Of a stretch of 64,000 nucleotides of DNA, positions 48,797 through 56,693 are shown one piece after another (position 1 is the stretch's first letter; each line of letters opens with the position of its first letter). Made by a program: the position numbers and the translations under genes. The notes under the pieces were generated by a model that saw only the letters and a list, made by a program, of their open reading frames with translations, did not search any database and was not told where the DNA came from. Source of the stretch: E44-bin32 sp034430615 (GTDB taxonomy: Bacteria > Chloroflexota > Anaerolineae > Anaerolineales > E44-bin32); NCBI GenBank assembly GCA_034430615.1, contig DAOUEJ010000017.1:13482-77481 (forward strand), read 5' to 3'.

Positions 48797-50563
48797 CTAC
48801 TCGATAACCGTCCATTCGAAGTAGTCGGCACCGACAGGCTGCGGTACATAGCCGCTAACCTTCGAGGAGAAGATCAGCGGGGTATTGTTGTGGGCGATCC
48901 AGATGCGAGCGACATCATCATGGAGCAGCTGCTCGACCTGTTCATAGAGCGCCTGTCGTTCTGCCTGATTGGGATTTATTGCTGCCTTGTAGAGCAAGGT
49001 GGCGACTTCCTGGTTTGCGTACCAACCCTCGCGAGCATCGGGTTCCTTTACCTCATCAGCAGAGCTTAATCCGCCAAAGAAGTAGTTGAGGAAGTTGTCC
49101 GGGTCGCCGTTGTCGCCGCCCCAACCCAACATGTACAGTCCCATGAGGAGGCCATTGCGGCGCAGGCCAAGATAGGTCGACCAGTCACCAGCCAGCTCGA
49201 GGTTGGCCACGATGCCCGAATTCGCCAGGTCCGCAGCCATCGCCGTACCAATTTCCTCCGGGCTTGGATAGTAGAAGCGTGTAACGGGCATGTAATACAA
49301 CGTCAGCGGAATCTTCTGACCGGCAGTGTACACTACGTTCCCATCAGCATCTACAAGATCTTCTGCGACGGTCACCTCGGATAAACCATCCGGGAAACCT
49401 GCGTCCGCCAAGTATTGCTTCGCCAGGTCAGGATCATACGCATAACCCACGATGTCTGTGTTCTTGCCCCAGATCAACGGCGGTAGGAATGTGTCCGCTG
49501 CTTCGCCATAGGCACCGTAGAAGTTCTCGACCAACCCTGGGCGGTTCATGGCGTGGTAGATCGCCAAGCGGACGTTCTTGTCCTGGAACTCTGTGATCTT
49601 GTAGTTGAACGCCAGATAGGCCGTATTCAGGGCGGGTCGGGTTAGTACATACAGATCAGGATCGGCTTCTGCCGATGCCAGATCCTCTACAACCGCCTGC
49701 TCGAGGGCGTGGATATCTCCAGCCTTCAGAGCCAGGAAACGAGCCGAGTCGTCGGGGATCACACGGAAGATAATCTCATCGATGCTCGGTGCGCCGCCCC
49801 AGTAATCGGCATTGGCTACTACTGTGATGCTGTCGCCCTCGATCCATTCGACAAACTTGAAGGGTCCGGTACCGACGCAGCCCCCAGCAGGCGTACCGTA
49901 GTCTTCACCGGCTGCTTCGATCGCTGCCGGGCTGGAGATGGCGAACATGTCCATAGCCAGGTTAGCCAAGAACGGAGCCAGTGGGGCCGCCAATGCGAAT
50001 TTTATGGTGTAGTCGTCAATCTTCTCAACAGCCGTGATCACACTGTCGCCATCGAAGCCAAACCACATGTACTCGTAGTACTCGAACACCTGGCTTTCGA
50101 AGTGATAGGGGTTGGCAGTGAACTTCCAGCGGTCAAAGTTGAAGATAACCGCATCGGCGTTGAAATCCGTGCCGTCATGGAACTTAACGCCCTCACGCAG
50201 CGCACAGGTCCATTCGGTGCTGTCCGCGTTCGCGGTGCACCCCGTCGCCAGCGCCGGGATCGGTGTCGTTGAGCCGGGCTCGTACTGGTATAGAGGCTCG
50301 AGGACCTGTCCCGTCACACGGAAGCTCTCGCCATCGGTAACGATGGACGGATCCAACTGAACCGAGTCTCCACCGCGACCGAAGATGAAAGTCTTCGGCT
50401 CAGCAGGCATAGCGGGTTCAGCAGGCGCAGCGGGCTCAGCAGGCGCAGCGGGCTCTGCTGGTTCTGCAGGTGGTGCTTCCGTTACCGCGCCACCGCAGGC
50501 TGTCAAGAGCATGCTCGCCATGACGAGCATACTTATAAGTAGAAACAAATTTCGGCGTTTCAC
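48797..50563 (-). CDS. ABC transporter substrate-binding lipoprotein (family 5, OppA/DppA-like)
   Basis: A 588-residue extracellular binding protein. The signal peptide ends LLTAC (lipid-anchor Cys 23). A low-complexity Pro/Ala/Glu linker follows to about residue 55, then the family-5 fold with opening FIFGRGGDSVQLDPSI and inner phrases LREGVKFHDGTDFNADAV and WIEGDSITVVANADYWGG. It ends with the usual Tyr/Trp-rich C-terminus. GTG 50563 is supported by AGGAGGAG. It is the first gene of a five-gene importer operon. Family-5 proteins bind peptides, nickel, sugars or other solutes, and the ligand is unknown here. Confidence 0.92.
   Translation of the reverse strand: MKRRNLFLLISMLVMASMLLTACGGAVTEAPPAEPAEPAAPAEPAAPAEPAMPAEPKTFIFGRGGDSVQLDPSIVTDGESFRVTGQVLEPLYQYEPGSTTPIPALATGCTANADSTEWTCALREGVKFHDGTDFNADAVIFNFDRWKFTANPYHFESQVFEYYEYMWFGFDGDSVITAVEKIDDYTIKFALAAPLAPFLANLAMDMFAISSPAAIEAAGEDYGTPAGGCVGTGPFKFVEWIEGDSITVVANADYWGGAPSIDEIIFRVIPDDSARFLALKAGDIHALEQAVVEDLASAEADPDLYVLTRPALNTAYLAFNYKITEFQDKNVRLAIYHAMNRPGLVENFYGAYGEAADTFLPPLIWGKNTDIVGYAYDPDLAKQYLADAGFPDGLSEVTVAEDLVDADGNVVYTAGQKIPLTLYYMPVTRFYYPSPEEIGTAMAADLANSGIVANLELAGDWSTYLGLRRNGLLMGLYMLGWGGDNGDPDNFLNYFFGGLSSADEVKEPDAREGWYANQEVATLLYKAAINPNQAERQALYEQVEQLLHDDVARIWIAHNNTPLIFSSKVSGYVPQPVGADYFEWTVIE
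50398..50470. repeat. 18-bp tandem repeat encoding the Pro/Ala/Glu linker
   Basis: About three to four near copies of GCAGCGGGCTCAGCAGGC encode the alternating PAEPA linker after the lipobox. Such repeats change length easily, so linker size may vary between strains. Confidence 0.7.
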
Positions 50564-50790
50564 GTTATTCTCCTCCTGTAAGTGTTTGGTTTATAGGTGT
50601 TCATTGCGAACTTCGGTTGGTCGTCCTCCAAGCCTCACCTCCTTCCCAAGGATAGATTGACTGTGCTTCGCAGCCCGCACTCTACTTTGCGAATGCAGGT
50701 TGTGGCGCGCAGTAGCTGCACTAGAACGGTGCTTTATCGTACTGCATTGTATATCTCATACCGGAGAGGGTCAACAGCGGTTCAAAGCGC

Positions 50791-50818
50791 TTGCCTCCCC
50801 GGCCCGGAGACCTACAAT
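50791..50818 (+). promoter_or_regulatory. Promoter, TTGCCT-16-TACAAT, for the MFS gene
   Basis: TTGCCT at 50791-50796 and TACAAT at 50813-50818 at 16-bp spacing, 27 bases before ATG 50846. The remaining 282-bp divergent gap toward the binding-protein gene shows only that gene's ribosome binding site and a possible TATAAA. Confidence 0.5.
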
Positions 50819-50845
50819 CTAGGCCACATCCAACTGGAGGCAAAC

Positions 50846-52042
50846 ATGGAACGTTTCCCCTACCGCCGCACTTTCCTGCTCGGTTTTGGTTTCTTCGGTA
50901 TCAGCATCATCTGGCCGCTCTTCAACAGCCTGATCCCCCCTATGCTGGAGGACCTTGGACTCTCCGCCCTTGTGGTTGGTTTCATCCTCACCTGGGATAA
51001 CATCATCAACATGTTCGTTCAACCCTGGGTCGGGAGCCTGTCGGACCGCACGCGCTCTCGCTTCGGTCGGCGCAAACCCTTCCTGATGCTGGGCGCACCC
51101 ATGGCGGCAGTCTTCTTCATCCTAGTGCCGTTCGTACGTGAGAACTTCATCCTGATCGGGCTGGCGATACTGGGGACCAACATCGGCATGGCCATCTTCC
51201 GCTCACCCACGATCGCCTACCTTGGCGATCTCTTCCAGCCGGGTGACCGGAGCAAGGCCAACGGCGTGATCAATTTAATGGGTGGCCTGGGGGGTGCGGT
51301 AGCGCTCTTCGGTGGGGGCGCGCTCTATAAGCTCGGTGTTCCACTCCCGTTCATCGTCGGGGCGGGAATCATGCTCCTGGCCATCCTGGTTGTGGTCCTG
51401 GTCGTGCGCGAGCCAGCCGAACTCGATCCCGGTATTGATCTGCCCGAGACGGGCCTGCTGAAGAGTATCCGCAGCGTGCTCAGCGGTTCGGACCGCAGCC
51501 CGGTCATGATCCTTGTGGCGATCTTCTTCTGGTTCGTGGGCTGGAATGCCATGGAAGCCTTCTTTACGATCTATGCTCGCAACGTGCTCGGCATCGATGT
51601 CGGATCCGGCACCCAGATGCTGACGGCGTTCGCCGCAGCGTTGATCCTGTTTGCGATCCCGAGTGGACTGCTCGCTACGCGCATTGGACGTAAACCGACG
51701 ATCCTGACCGGGCTAGTCGGAATGTTCCTGGGACTGTTTGTAGGTTTCTTTATCCGGGACGCAACCGTGCTGCTCGTAACCCTGGCGTTGATGGGCGCCT
51801 TCTGGGCGCTCGTCAACATCAACTCACTTCCCATGGTCTACGATCTGGGGGATGACTCCAACATCGGTTCCTACACCGGACTATACTACTTCGCCTCTTC
51901 GGCGGCGGCGATCACAGGACCTATCCTAGCCGGGTGGCTGATCGACATCAGCGGCCATACCACGATCTGGATCTTCTCGGCGGTGTTCATGGGTCTGGCG
52001 ATCTGGGCGACTTCGCGCGTGCACGCGCCGGAGCGCGTGTGA
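50846..52042 (+). CDS. MFS transporter of the GPH/SLC45-like sugar group
   Basis: A 398-residue, 12-helix transporter. The loop between helices 2 and 3 has SDRTRSRFGRRKPFLM, the form seen in the glycoside-pentoside-hexuronide and SLC45 (sucrose/proton) groups. A second R-IGRKP loop lies after helix 8. Near the end, YTGLYYFASSAAAITGPI is also group-like. Uptake of a disaccharide or glycoside with a cation is likely but unproven. GGAGG lies six bases before ATG 50846. It converges on glgC, which could use imported sugar. Confidence 0.85.
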   Translation: MERFPYRRTFLLGFGFFGISIIWPLFNSLIPPMLEDLGLSALVVGFILTWDNIINMFVQPWVGSLSDRTRSRFGRRKPFLMLGAPMAAVFFILVPFVRENFILIGLAILGTNIGMAIFRSPTIAYLGDLFQPGDRSKANGVINLMGGLGGAVALFGGGALYKLGVPLPFIVGAGIMLLAILVVVLVVREPAELDPGIDLPETGLLKSIRSVLSGSDRSPVMILVAIFFWFVGWNAMEAFFTIYARNVLGIDVGSGTQMLTAFAAALILFAIPSGLLATRIGRKPTILTGLVGMFLGLFVGFFIRDATVLLVTLALMGAFWALVNINSLPMVYDLGDDSNIGSYTGLYYFASSAAAITGPILAGWLIDISGHTTIWIFSAVFMGLAIWATSRVHAPERV

Positions 52043-52101
52043 GCGTGAGTGGATGTAGTCAGGCCGGGTGAAGCTCTGAGGCATCCCCCGGCTAACCAGG
52101 A

Positions 52102-53358
52102 TCAAGAGGGGGTGATTTGCGTTCCATCGGACAGCACAGCATGCTTGGGGATGACGACGATGCCATCCCGAATTGACCACGATTCGGTGTCGAGATCAGG
52201 CCGGCCGTGATGGGGCTCGATGACCACGCCTTGCCCGATGCGGGCGTTCTTGTCGATGATTGCCCCTTGGATCCTTGAACCGCGGCCAATCCCCATCGGA
52301 GGTGCCCCGGGAGAGGCATCCCTTGATTCACCTTCGTAGTAATCGGCGCCCATCATGATGCTGTCGCGGAGCACGACATCCTCCCCGATGATGCTGCGGA
52401 TACCGATGACCGCGTTCAGAATCTCGGCCCCTTCGATCACGCATCCATCGGCCAGCTTGACGCGGTCCAGGCGCACATCGTAGATCCTCGATCCGGGGAG
52501 AAATCTGGGGCGGGTGTAGATCGGGTTAATAGGATCGTGGAAGCTGAACGGCGGCGAGGCCTCGGTCAGAGCCAGATTTGCCCTGTAGAAGGTTCCGATC
52601 GTGCCGATATCCTCCCAGTAACCATCGAAACTGTAACCACATACCCGATGTGATTCAATCGCCGCCGGGAGAACATCACCACCGAAGTCATCGTGTTCTG
52701 ATTCGAGCAGTTGGCTCAAGACGTCCATCTTGAAGATGTATATCCCCATCGAGCCCAAATACGGCCGCTCATCGTCATCACGGCTCACGAAGGATCGCAG
52801 TACACCCGGGTCCTTTGGTTTCTCGGTGAAGGCCACGATGCGGCCTTCCCTGTCCTGCTTCAGGACACCGAAGCGGGAGGCCTCGTGCTCCGCAACAGGC
52901 TTGACGGCGACCGTCACATCGGCATTCGTCGCCTGGTGATGCGCGATCATCTCGCTGTAGTCCATACGATAAAGGTGGTCCCCGGCAAGGATGAGCACAT
53001 CAGTAGCTGCGGTCACCTCGATCTCGAAGAACTGCTTGCGGACCGCATCGGCCGTGCCCTGGAACCAATCATGGCTGGTCAGGGTTTGCTCAGCCGCCAG
53101 GATCTGTACCCAGCCAGCATGGAAGAAGTCGAAATGGTAGGTCTGGGTGATATGCCGGTGCAGTGAGACGGAGTTGAACTGGGTCAGGACCGCAATGCGT
53201 TGAATCTTTGAATTCAAGCAGTTGCTCAGGGGGATGTCCACCAGACGGTACTTGCCGCCGATCGGGACGGCCGGCTTGGCACGCAGCTTGGTTAGCGGCC
53301 AGAGTCGGGAACCCCGCCCACCCCCCAGGATCAATCCCAGCACATCACCGTTGGCCAT
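52102..53358 (-). CDS. glgC: Glucose-1-phosphate adenylyltransferase
   Basis: A 418-residue ADP-glucose pyrophosphorylase that commits glucose 1-phosphate to glycogen. The nucleotide-binding loop is GGGRGSRLWPLTKLRAKPAV. The effector/substrate regions IGGKYRLVDIPLSNCLNS and AGDHLYRMDY, the active FTEKPKDP and EDIGTIGTFYRANLAL are intact. The C-terminal half is a left-handed beta-helix. ATG 53358 with GGAGAG upstream is chosen over a longer upstream frame. No glgA or glgB lies nearby. Confidence 0.94.
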   Translation of the reverse strand: MANGDVLGLILGGGRGSRLWPLTKLRAKPAVPIGGKYRLVDIPLSNCLNSKIQRIAVLTQFNSVSLHRHITQTYHFDFFHAGWVQILAAEQTLTSHDWFQGTADAVRKQFFEIEVTAATDVLILAGDHLYRMDYSEMIAHHQATNADVTVAVKPVAEHEASRFGVLKQDREGRIVAFTEKPKDPGVLRSFVSRDDDERPYLGSMGIYIFKMDVLSQLLESEHDDFGGDVLPAAIESHRVCGYSFDGYWEDIGTIGTFYRANLALTEASPPFSFHDPINPIYTRPRFLPGSRIYDVRLDRVKLADGCVIEGAEILNAVIGIRSIIGEDVVLRDSIMMGADYYEGESRDASPGAPPMGIGRGSRIQGAIIDKNARIGQGVVIEPHHGRPDLDTESWSIRDGIVVIPKHAVLSDGTQITPS

Positions 53359-53427
53359 TTTTCGCTCTCCATCCGCGACAAACCGAGAGTCCGGGACATT
53401 CGCACACCGTATCCCGGGCCGCAAGGA

Positions 53428-53634
53428 TCAGGAACGTAATTCCCCCTCGATCTCCAGGTGCAAAGGCGTCTCAGGAGGCGTTGGCCCGTAATCTGACAGA
53501 TCCTCCAGGATTAACCTTATTTTGACGGGCTGACCCTGAGGGGTCCGGGCCAGGTGGGCCACCATGGCTTCATCGGCCTGAATGCCGAAGGTTTTAAGCA
53601 AGCGTCGAATTGTATCGCGCTCTGTTTCGGTCAT
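53428..53634 (-). CDS. Small conserved-looking protein, unknown
   Basis: A 68-residue acidic protein. Its front half is a helix (TETERDTIRRLLKTFGIQAD), and its back half looks like strands (KIRLILEDLSDYG). I recognise no family. GGAGG sits six bases before ATG 53634 and directly against the ATG six bases earlier. It may be co-transcribed with glgC, which starts 69 bp downstream. The good ribosome site supports it being real. Confidence 0.6.
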   Translation of the reverse strand: MTETERDTIRRLLKTFGIQADEAMVAHLARTPQGQPVKIRLILEDLSDYGPTPPETPLHLEIEGELRS

Positions 53635-53652
53635 CACCATCCTCCTTTGATC

Positions 53653-54441
53653 TCAGCCAGCCGGGCCTGCCAAGAAGCCCGCTCCTGCCCCGACCAGCGT
53701 CGCCACCAGGTTCACCATGTCGTTGCTGATCCAGGTTACACCGCGTGCCAGGACTGTCTCTGATCCACACAAATGCAGCGGGGCGAGTTCCGTTTCAGAC
53801 TGGCAGTTCGGACAATAATAGACCCCCTGGCAGCATGCGCCAAGCAGGCTATCCGCCATCGCTCCAACAAAACCGGCAACCGAGCCAGCGAGAAGGATCT
53901 GCGGTAGCCCAAACAACCAGGACCCGGCCAACGCGATCAACCCGGCTCCCGCAACCGAGCCCAGCATACCCACCCCGCTGACTGCGCCTGAAGTCCCTGC
54001 CGGGACACGCCTGCCGCTCGTGATCATGCGCGGTGGTCCAGTTGAGAGGGTGCCCAGCTCCGTTCCCCACGTGTCGGCGTTGGCCGCGGCGAGCGCCCCC
54101 ACGAACGCAAAGGCCCATGCAGATTCACCCGTGAAGGAAAAGAACGCCAATGCCACCCCTGCAACCCCACCATTGGCGAGGACCTGTGCCAGATCACGTG
54201 CACCACCTTTGGCATAATGCAGGCTGGCGCTTCGTTTTCGCTCCCGAAATGAGCGGGTCAGCAAGCTCGAACTCCCAAAGAAGATCAGGAGCACGACCGC
54301 CCCCGGCATGCCTCCCCAATGGAAGATGAGCCCACCGAGTATAGCCGCCGCGATCGAGCCCGAGCGCGACAAGGCCTCGTAGCGGTAGGCCAGGACGCCA
54401 ATGACCGATCCAACTACCAGTCCGATCAAGAGGTTGAGCAC
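53653..54441 (-). CDS. DUF92 membrane protein (phytyl-phosphate kinase-like family)
   Basis: A 262-residue protein with six to seven hydrophobic segments. Its loops are rich in Gly and Asp, including RSGSIAAAILGGLIF, ARDLAQVLANGGVAG and AAANADTWGTELGTLS, the DUF92/TIGR00297 pattern. Plant members (VTE6) phosphorylate phytyl phosphate, and a CTP-dependent lipid-phosphate kinase role is possible. GTG 54441 is chosen because AAGGGAA lies upstream and the family begins there. Two DnaA-box sequences lie just upstream, at 54466-54496. Confidence 0.75.
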   Translation of the reverse strand: MLNLLIGLVVGSVIGVLAYRYEALSRSGSIAAAILGGLIFHWGGMPGAVVLLIFFGSSSLLTRSFRERKRSASLHYAKGGARDLAQVLANGGVAGVALAFFSFTGESAWAFAFVGALAAANADTWGTELGTLSTGPPRMITSGRRVPAGTSGAVSGVGMLGSVAGAGLIALAGSWLFGLPQILLAGSVAGFVGAMADSLLGACCQGVYYCPNCQSETELAPLHLCGSETVLARGVTWISNDMVNLVATLVGAGAGFLAGPAG

Positions 54442-54465
54442 GTTGTGGAATTCCCTTGAGGCAAC

Positions 54466-54496
54466 TGTGGATAACCCGGCATAGCCCTGTGGATAA
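54466..54496 (-). promoter_or_regulatory. Pair of perfect DnaA boxes upstream of the DUF92 gene
   Basis: TTATCCACA occurs exactly at 54466-54474 and 54488-54496, both on the minus strand and 22 bp apart. A degenerate third copy (TTCTGCACA) is at 54509-54517, 21 bp farther. They lie in the 82-bp gap between two minus-strand genes. DnaA binding here could regulate the DUF92 gene or act as a titration site. This is not an origin by gene context, as no dnaA or dnaN is seen. Confidence 0.6.
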
Positions 54497-54523
54497 CCCG
54501 CCGGCAACTGTGCAGAAACCTGT

Positions 54524-55426
54524 TCATGCAGCCAGAAGGTGCAGGGTAGCGCCCAAGAATAAGCCTGAAACAACGATCGATGTTACCCACAGGGCATAAG
54601 CGAGAGGACGGTTCGCCTGCGACCGGTAAAGCCACAACCCGAAAAGCAGATTTACTGCCCAACAGAACCCGCTGATCAGCGGCATTAAGAGTAAGCGTCC
54701 GGGAGGCGCGTAGGTTTGAGGGAATCCTTCCGCATCAAACCCGAATGGCACCTCGAACGGCAGGTCGGGCACACGCACGGCCAGATACCCAAGCAGGATC
54801 AAAGGCAGGATGATCCCGAGTGCGAGCAGGACAAGCCCGGATCTGTCCGAAAGTAGGCGTGTGAGGGCGAAGCGCGGCCTTTGTGACACGGCCTCAATCG
54901 ACTGCAGCGAACCGAGCAAGGATGCCTCCCGGTAGGCTTCCTGAAATCCCTGCGGATCGGCCGGGGAAATGACCAGCGCCCGACCCTGTGTTTCCATCAA
55001 CAACCGTGCTGAGCGGCCAGCAGCGATGTAGAAATCGATGATACCGTAGCGTGCGTTTGGGATCGAACTGGTCGCTGTTGCCGGCCAGCGGGGCCAGCCA
55101 CCCGGCCTGATCGTCTCGTCACCCGCCGCGATGGTTTGCAAAGAAATGATGTCCTTGATCGGGATCTGCTCATAGGCCCAACCCCAACGCAGGTGGAATC
55201 CGTCACGGTCGATGACGTAGCGGGCTGACAGCAGACCGATCAAGTTGTAAACCAGCATGAAGATCAACGGAACGCCGAGGAGTGGCAGCAGGACCCACAC
55301 GACAGTCCACATGGAAAGAGGAGCGCTGGAAACCTGGAGCACCGCGAAAACCACGGTTGGCAGCAGGACAAAGATGGTGATGATGTTGAGTATGAGACCC
55401 GCTCTACGTGAGGGTCGGAATTCCAT
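54524..55426 (-). CDS. PH-like-domain membrane protein, unknown
   Basis: A 300-residue protein with two N-terminal helices (about residues 10-30 and 40-65). A soluble beta-rich domain of bacterial PH type follows (ARYVIDRDGFHLRWG, then IPIKDIISLQTI and RALVISPADPQGFQEAY), then three C-terminal helices separated by a periplasmic stretch. Bacterial PH proteins of this layout have no fixed function. It is followed at 82 bp by the DUF92 gene on the same strand. Confidence 0.6.
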   Translation of the reverse strand: MEFRPSRRAGLILNIITIFVLLPTVVFAVLQVSSAPLSMWTVVWVLLPLLGVPLIFMLVYNLIGLLSARYVIDRDGFHLRWGWAYEQIPIKDIISLQTIAAGDETIRPGGWPRWPATATSSIPNARYGIIDFYIAAGRSARLLMETQGRALVISPADPQGFQEAYREASLLGSLQSIEAVSQRPRFALTRLLSDRSGLVLLALGIILPLILLGYLAVRVPDLPFEVPFGFDAEGFPQTYAPPGRLLLMPLISGFCWAVNLLFGLWLYRSQANRPLAYALWVTSIVVSGLFLGATLHLLAA

Positions 55427-55503
55427 GGCAATCCGGTCCGGTGGGGACTACCGCTGGACGCGCGCGACAACGGCGGAGTGGTTTGGAAAGCTGGGAGCTT
55501 GCG

Positions 55504-56451
55504 CTACTTGACGCTGACAGCTGGTTCGATGGCATAAACGGGCTCGACCCAGTCCAGCCGGTGCTGAACCCGGCCCCGCACTACATTGTCAAACAGCACA
55601 CGCAGCTCGGCAGTCACCGGCCCCATCTCGCCGGTTCCAATCGGTCGATGATCAACCCAGGTGACGGCCGTCACCTGTGCTGCGGTACCTGTCATGAACG
55701 CCTCTTCACACAGGAAGACCTCGGTTTTATCGATCGAGCGCTCGAGGACCTGCAGTCCGAGTTCCTGCTCGGCCATGGTCATAATCGCGCGGCGGGTGAT
55801 CCCTTCCAGGATATTATCCGTGACCGGGGGCGTGACCAGGATGCCATCGCGCAGCATGAAGAAGTTCATGGCGCTTCCTTCGGAAACATGGCCGTCGTTG
55901 GTGAGCACCAGGGCTTCATCAAATCCAGCCCGCACGGCATCGGTCTTGATGAACGCGGAATTAACATAGGCTCCAGTGAGCTTGCCACGCGCCGGGATGG
56001 CATTATCATCAATCCGCCGCCAGGATGAGAACGTCACATGCGCGCCTTCATCCTTCTCGATGTAGCGCGAGAACGGTATGGCGAAGATCGTCAGCTCATC
56101 CTGCAGTCCATGCAGCTTGACCCCAATGACTTCGTCCGCTTTATAGATCAGCGGCCGGATGTAGATGTCCTCCCGATAGCCTTCTGCCCGAACAAGGTCG
56201 ATCGTGATGCGGAGCAGATCACTCTCGTCGTAATCAACCTCGGCCGTCATCAACTTGGCCGAGTTCAATAGGCGCTTGAAATGATCATGGGGGCGAAAAA
56301 TGAAAAGTTGATCCTGCGTGTTATTCCAGTAACCCCGCAATCCACCAAAGGCACCGGTGCCATAATTGAGGGCATGCGTCATGACGCCAACTTTTGCTTC
56401 GCTGTAGGGGACGATTTCGCCTTGGAAGTAAGCAAACTTGGGGAGCGTCAC
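55504..56451 (-). CDS. ilvE: Branched-chain amino acid aminotransferase
   Basis: A 315-residue fold type IV PLP enzyme that transfers the amino group between glutamate and branched-chain 2-oxo acids. The PLP lysine region is ARGKLTGAYVNSA, and the PLP/substrate loops SEGSAMNFF and CEEAFMTGTAAQVTAV are normal for BCAT. It opens MTLPKFAYFQGEIVPYSEAK. GTG 56451 is used because AGGAGG lies nine bases upstream. D-amino-acid aminotransferase relatives share the fold but lack this full pattern. Confidence 0.92.
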   Translation of the reverse strand: MTLPKFAYFQGEIVPYSEAKVGVMTHALNYGTGAFGGLRGYWNNTQDQLFIFRPHDHFKRLLNSAKLMTAEVDYDESDLLRITIDLVRAEGYREDIYIRPLIYKADEVIGVKLHGLQDELTIFAIPFSRYIEKDEGAHVTFSSWRRIDDNAIPARGKLTGAYVNSAFIKTDAVRAGFDEALVLTNDGHVSEGSAMNFFMLRDGILVTPPVTDNILEGITRRAIMTMAEQELGLQVLERSIDKTEVFLCEEAFMTGTAAQVTAVTWVDHRPIGTGEMGPVTAELRVLFDNVVRGRVQHRLDWVEPVYAIEPAVSVK

Positions 56452-56637
56452 TGCTGTCTACCTCCTGAATTTCCAGTCAACCTGGTTGTTCACGGTTTCA
56501 TCCTGAGTTCATCCCGCCAATAATATTATAGATCGGGTGAGAATTGGGCTTCAAGGTGACCTCCGGACGATTGCCCGATGCTCGCGCAAATTTGCACCAG
56601 GCATCCTCAGCGAGTCTACCATAGCAGAAAAAGCAAA

Positions 56638-56664
56638 ACGCCCGGCAAAAGAACTGCCGGGCGT
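56638..56664 (-). terminator. Intrinsic terminator of dnaK
   Basis: CGCCCGGCA pairs with TGCCGGGCG across a seven-base loop. On the minus strand it is followed by TTTTGCTTTTT. It lies 30 bp past the dnaK stop codon. Confidence 0.9.
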
Positions 56665-56693
56665 CGCAAATATATCCAGATCAACAGCCGGGG

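Noticed and set aside
54466..54517. Chromosomal replication origin
   Set aside because: Only two perfect DnaA boxes, no AT-rich unwinding stretch and no dnaA, dnaN or parAB genes close by. A regulatory or titration role is the more modest reading.
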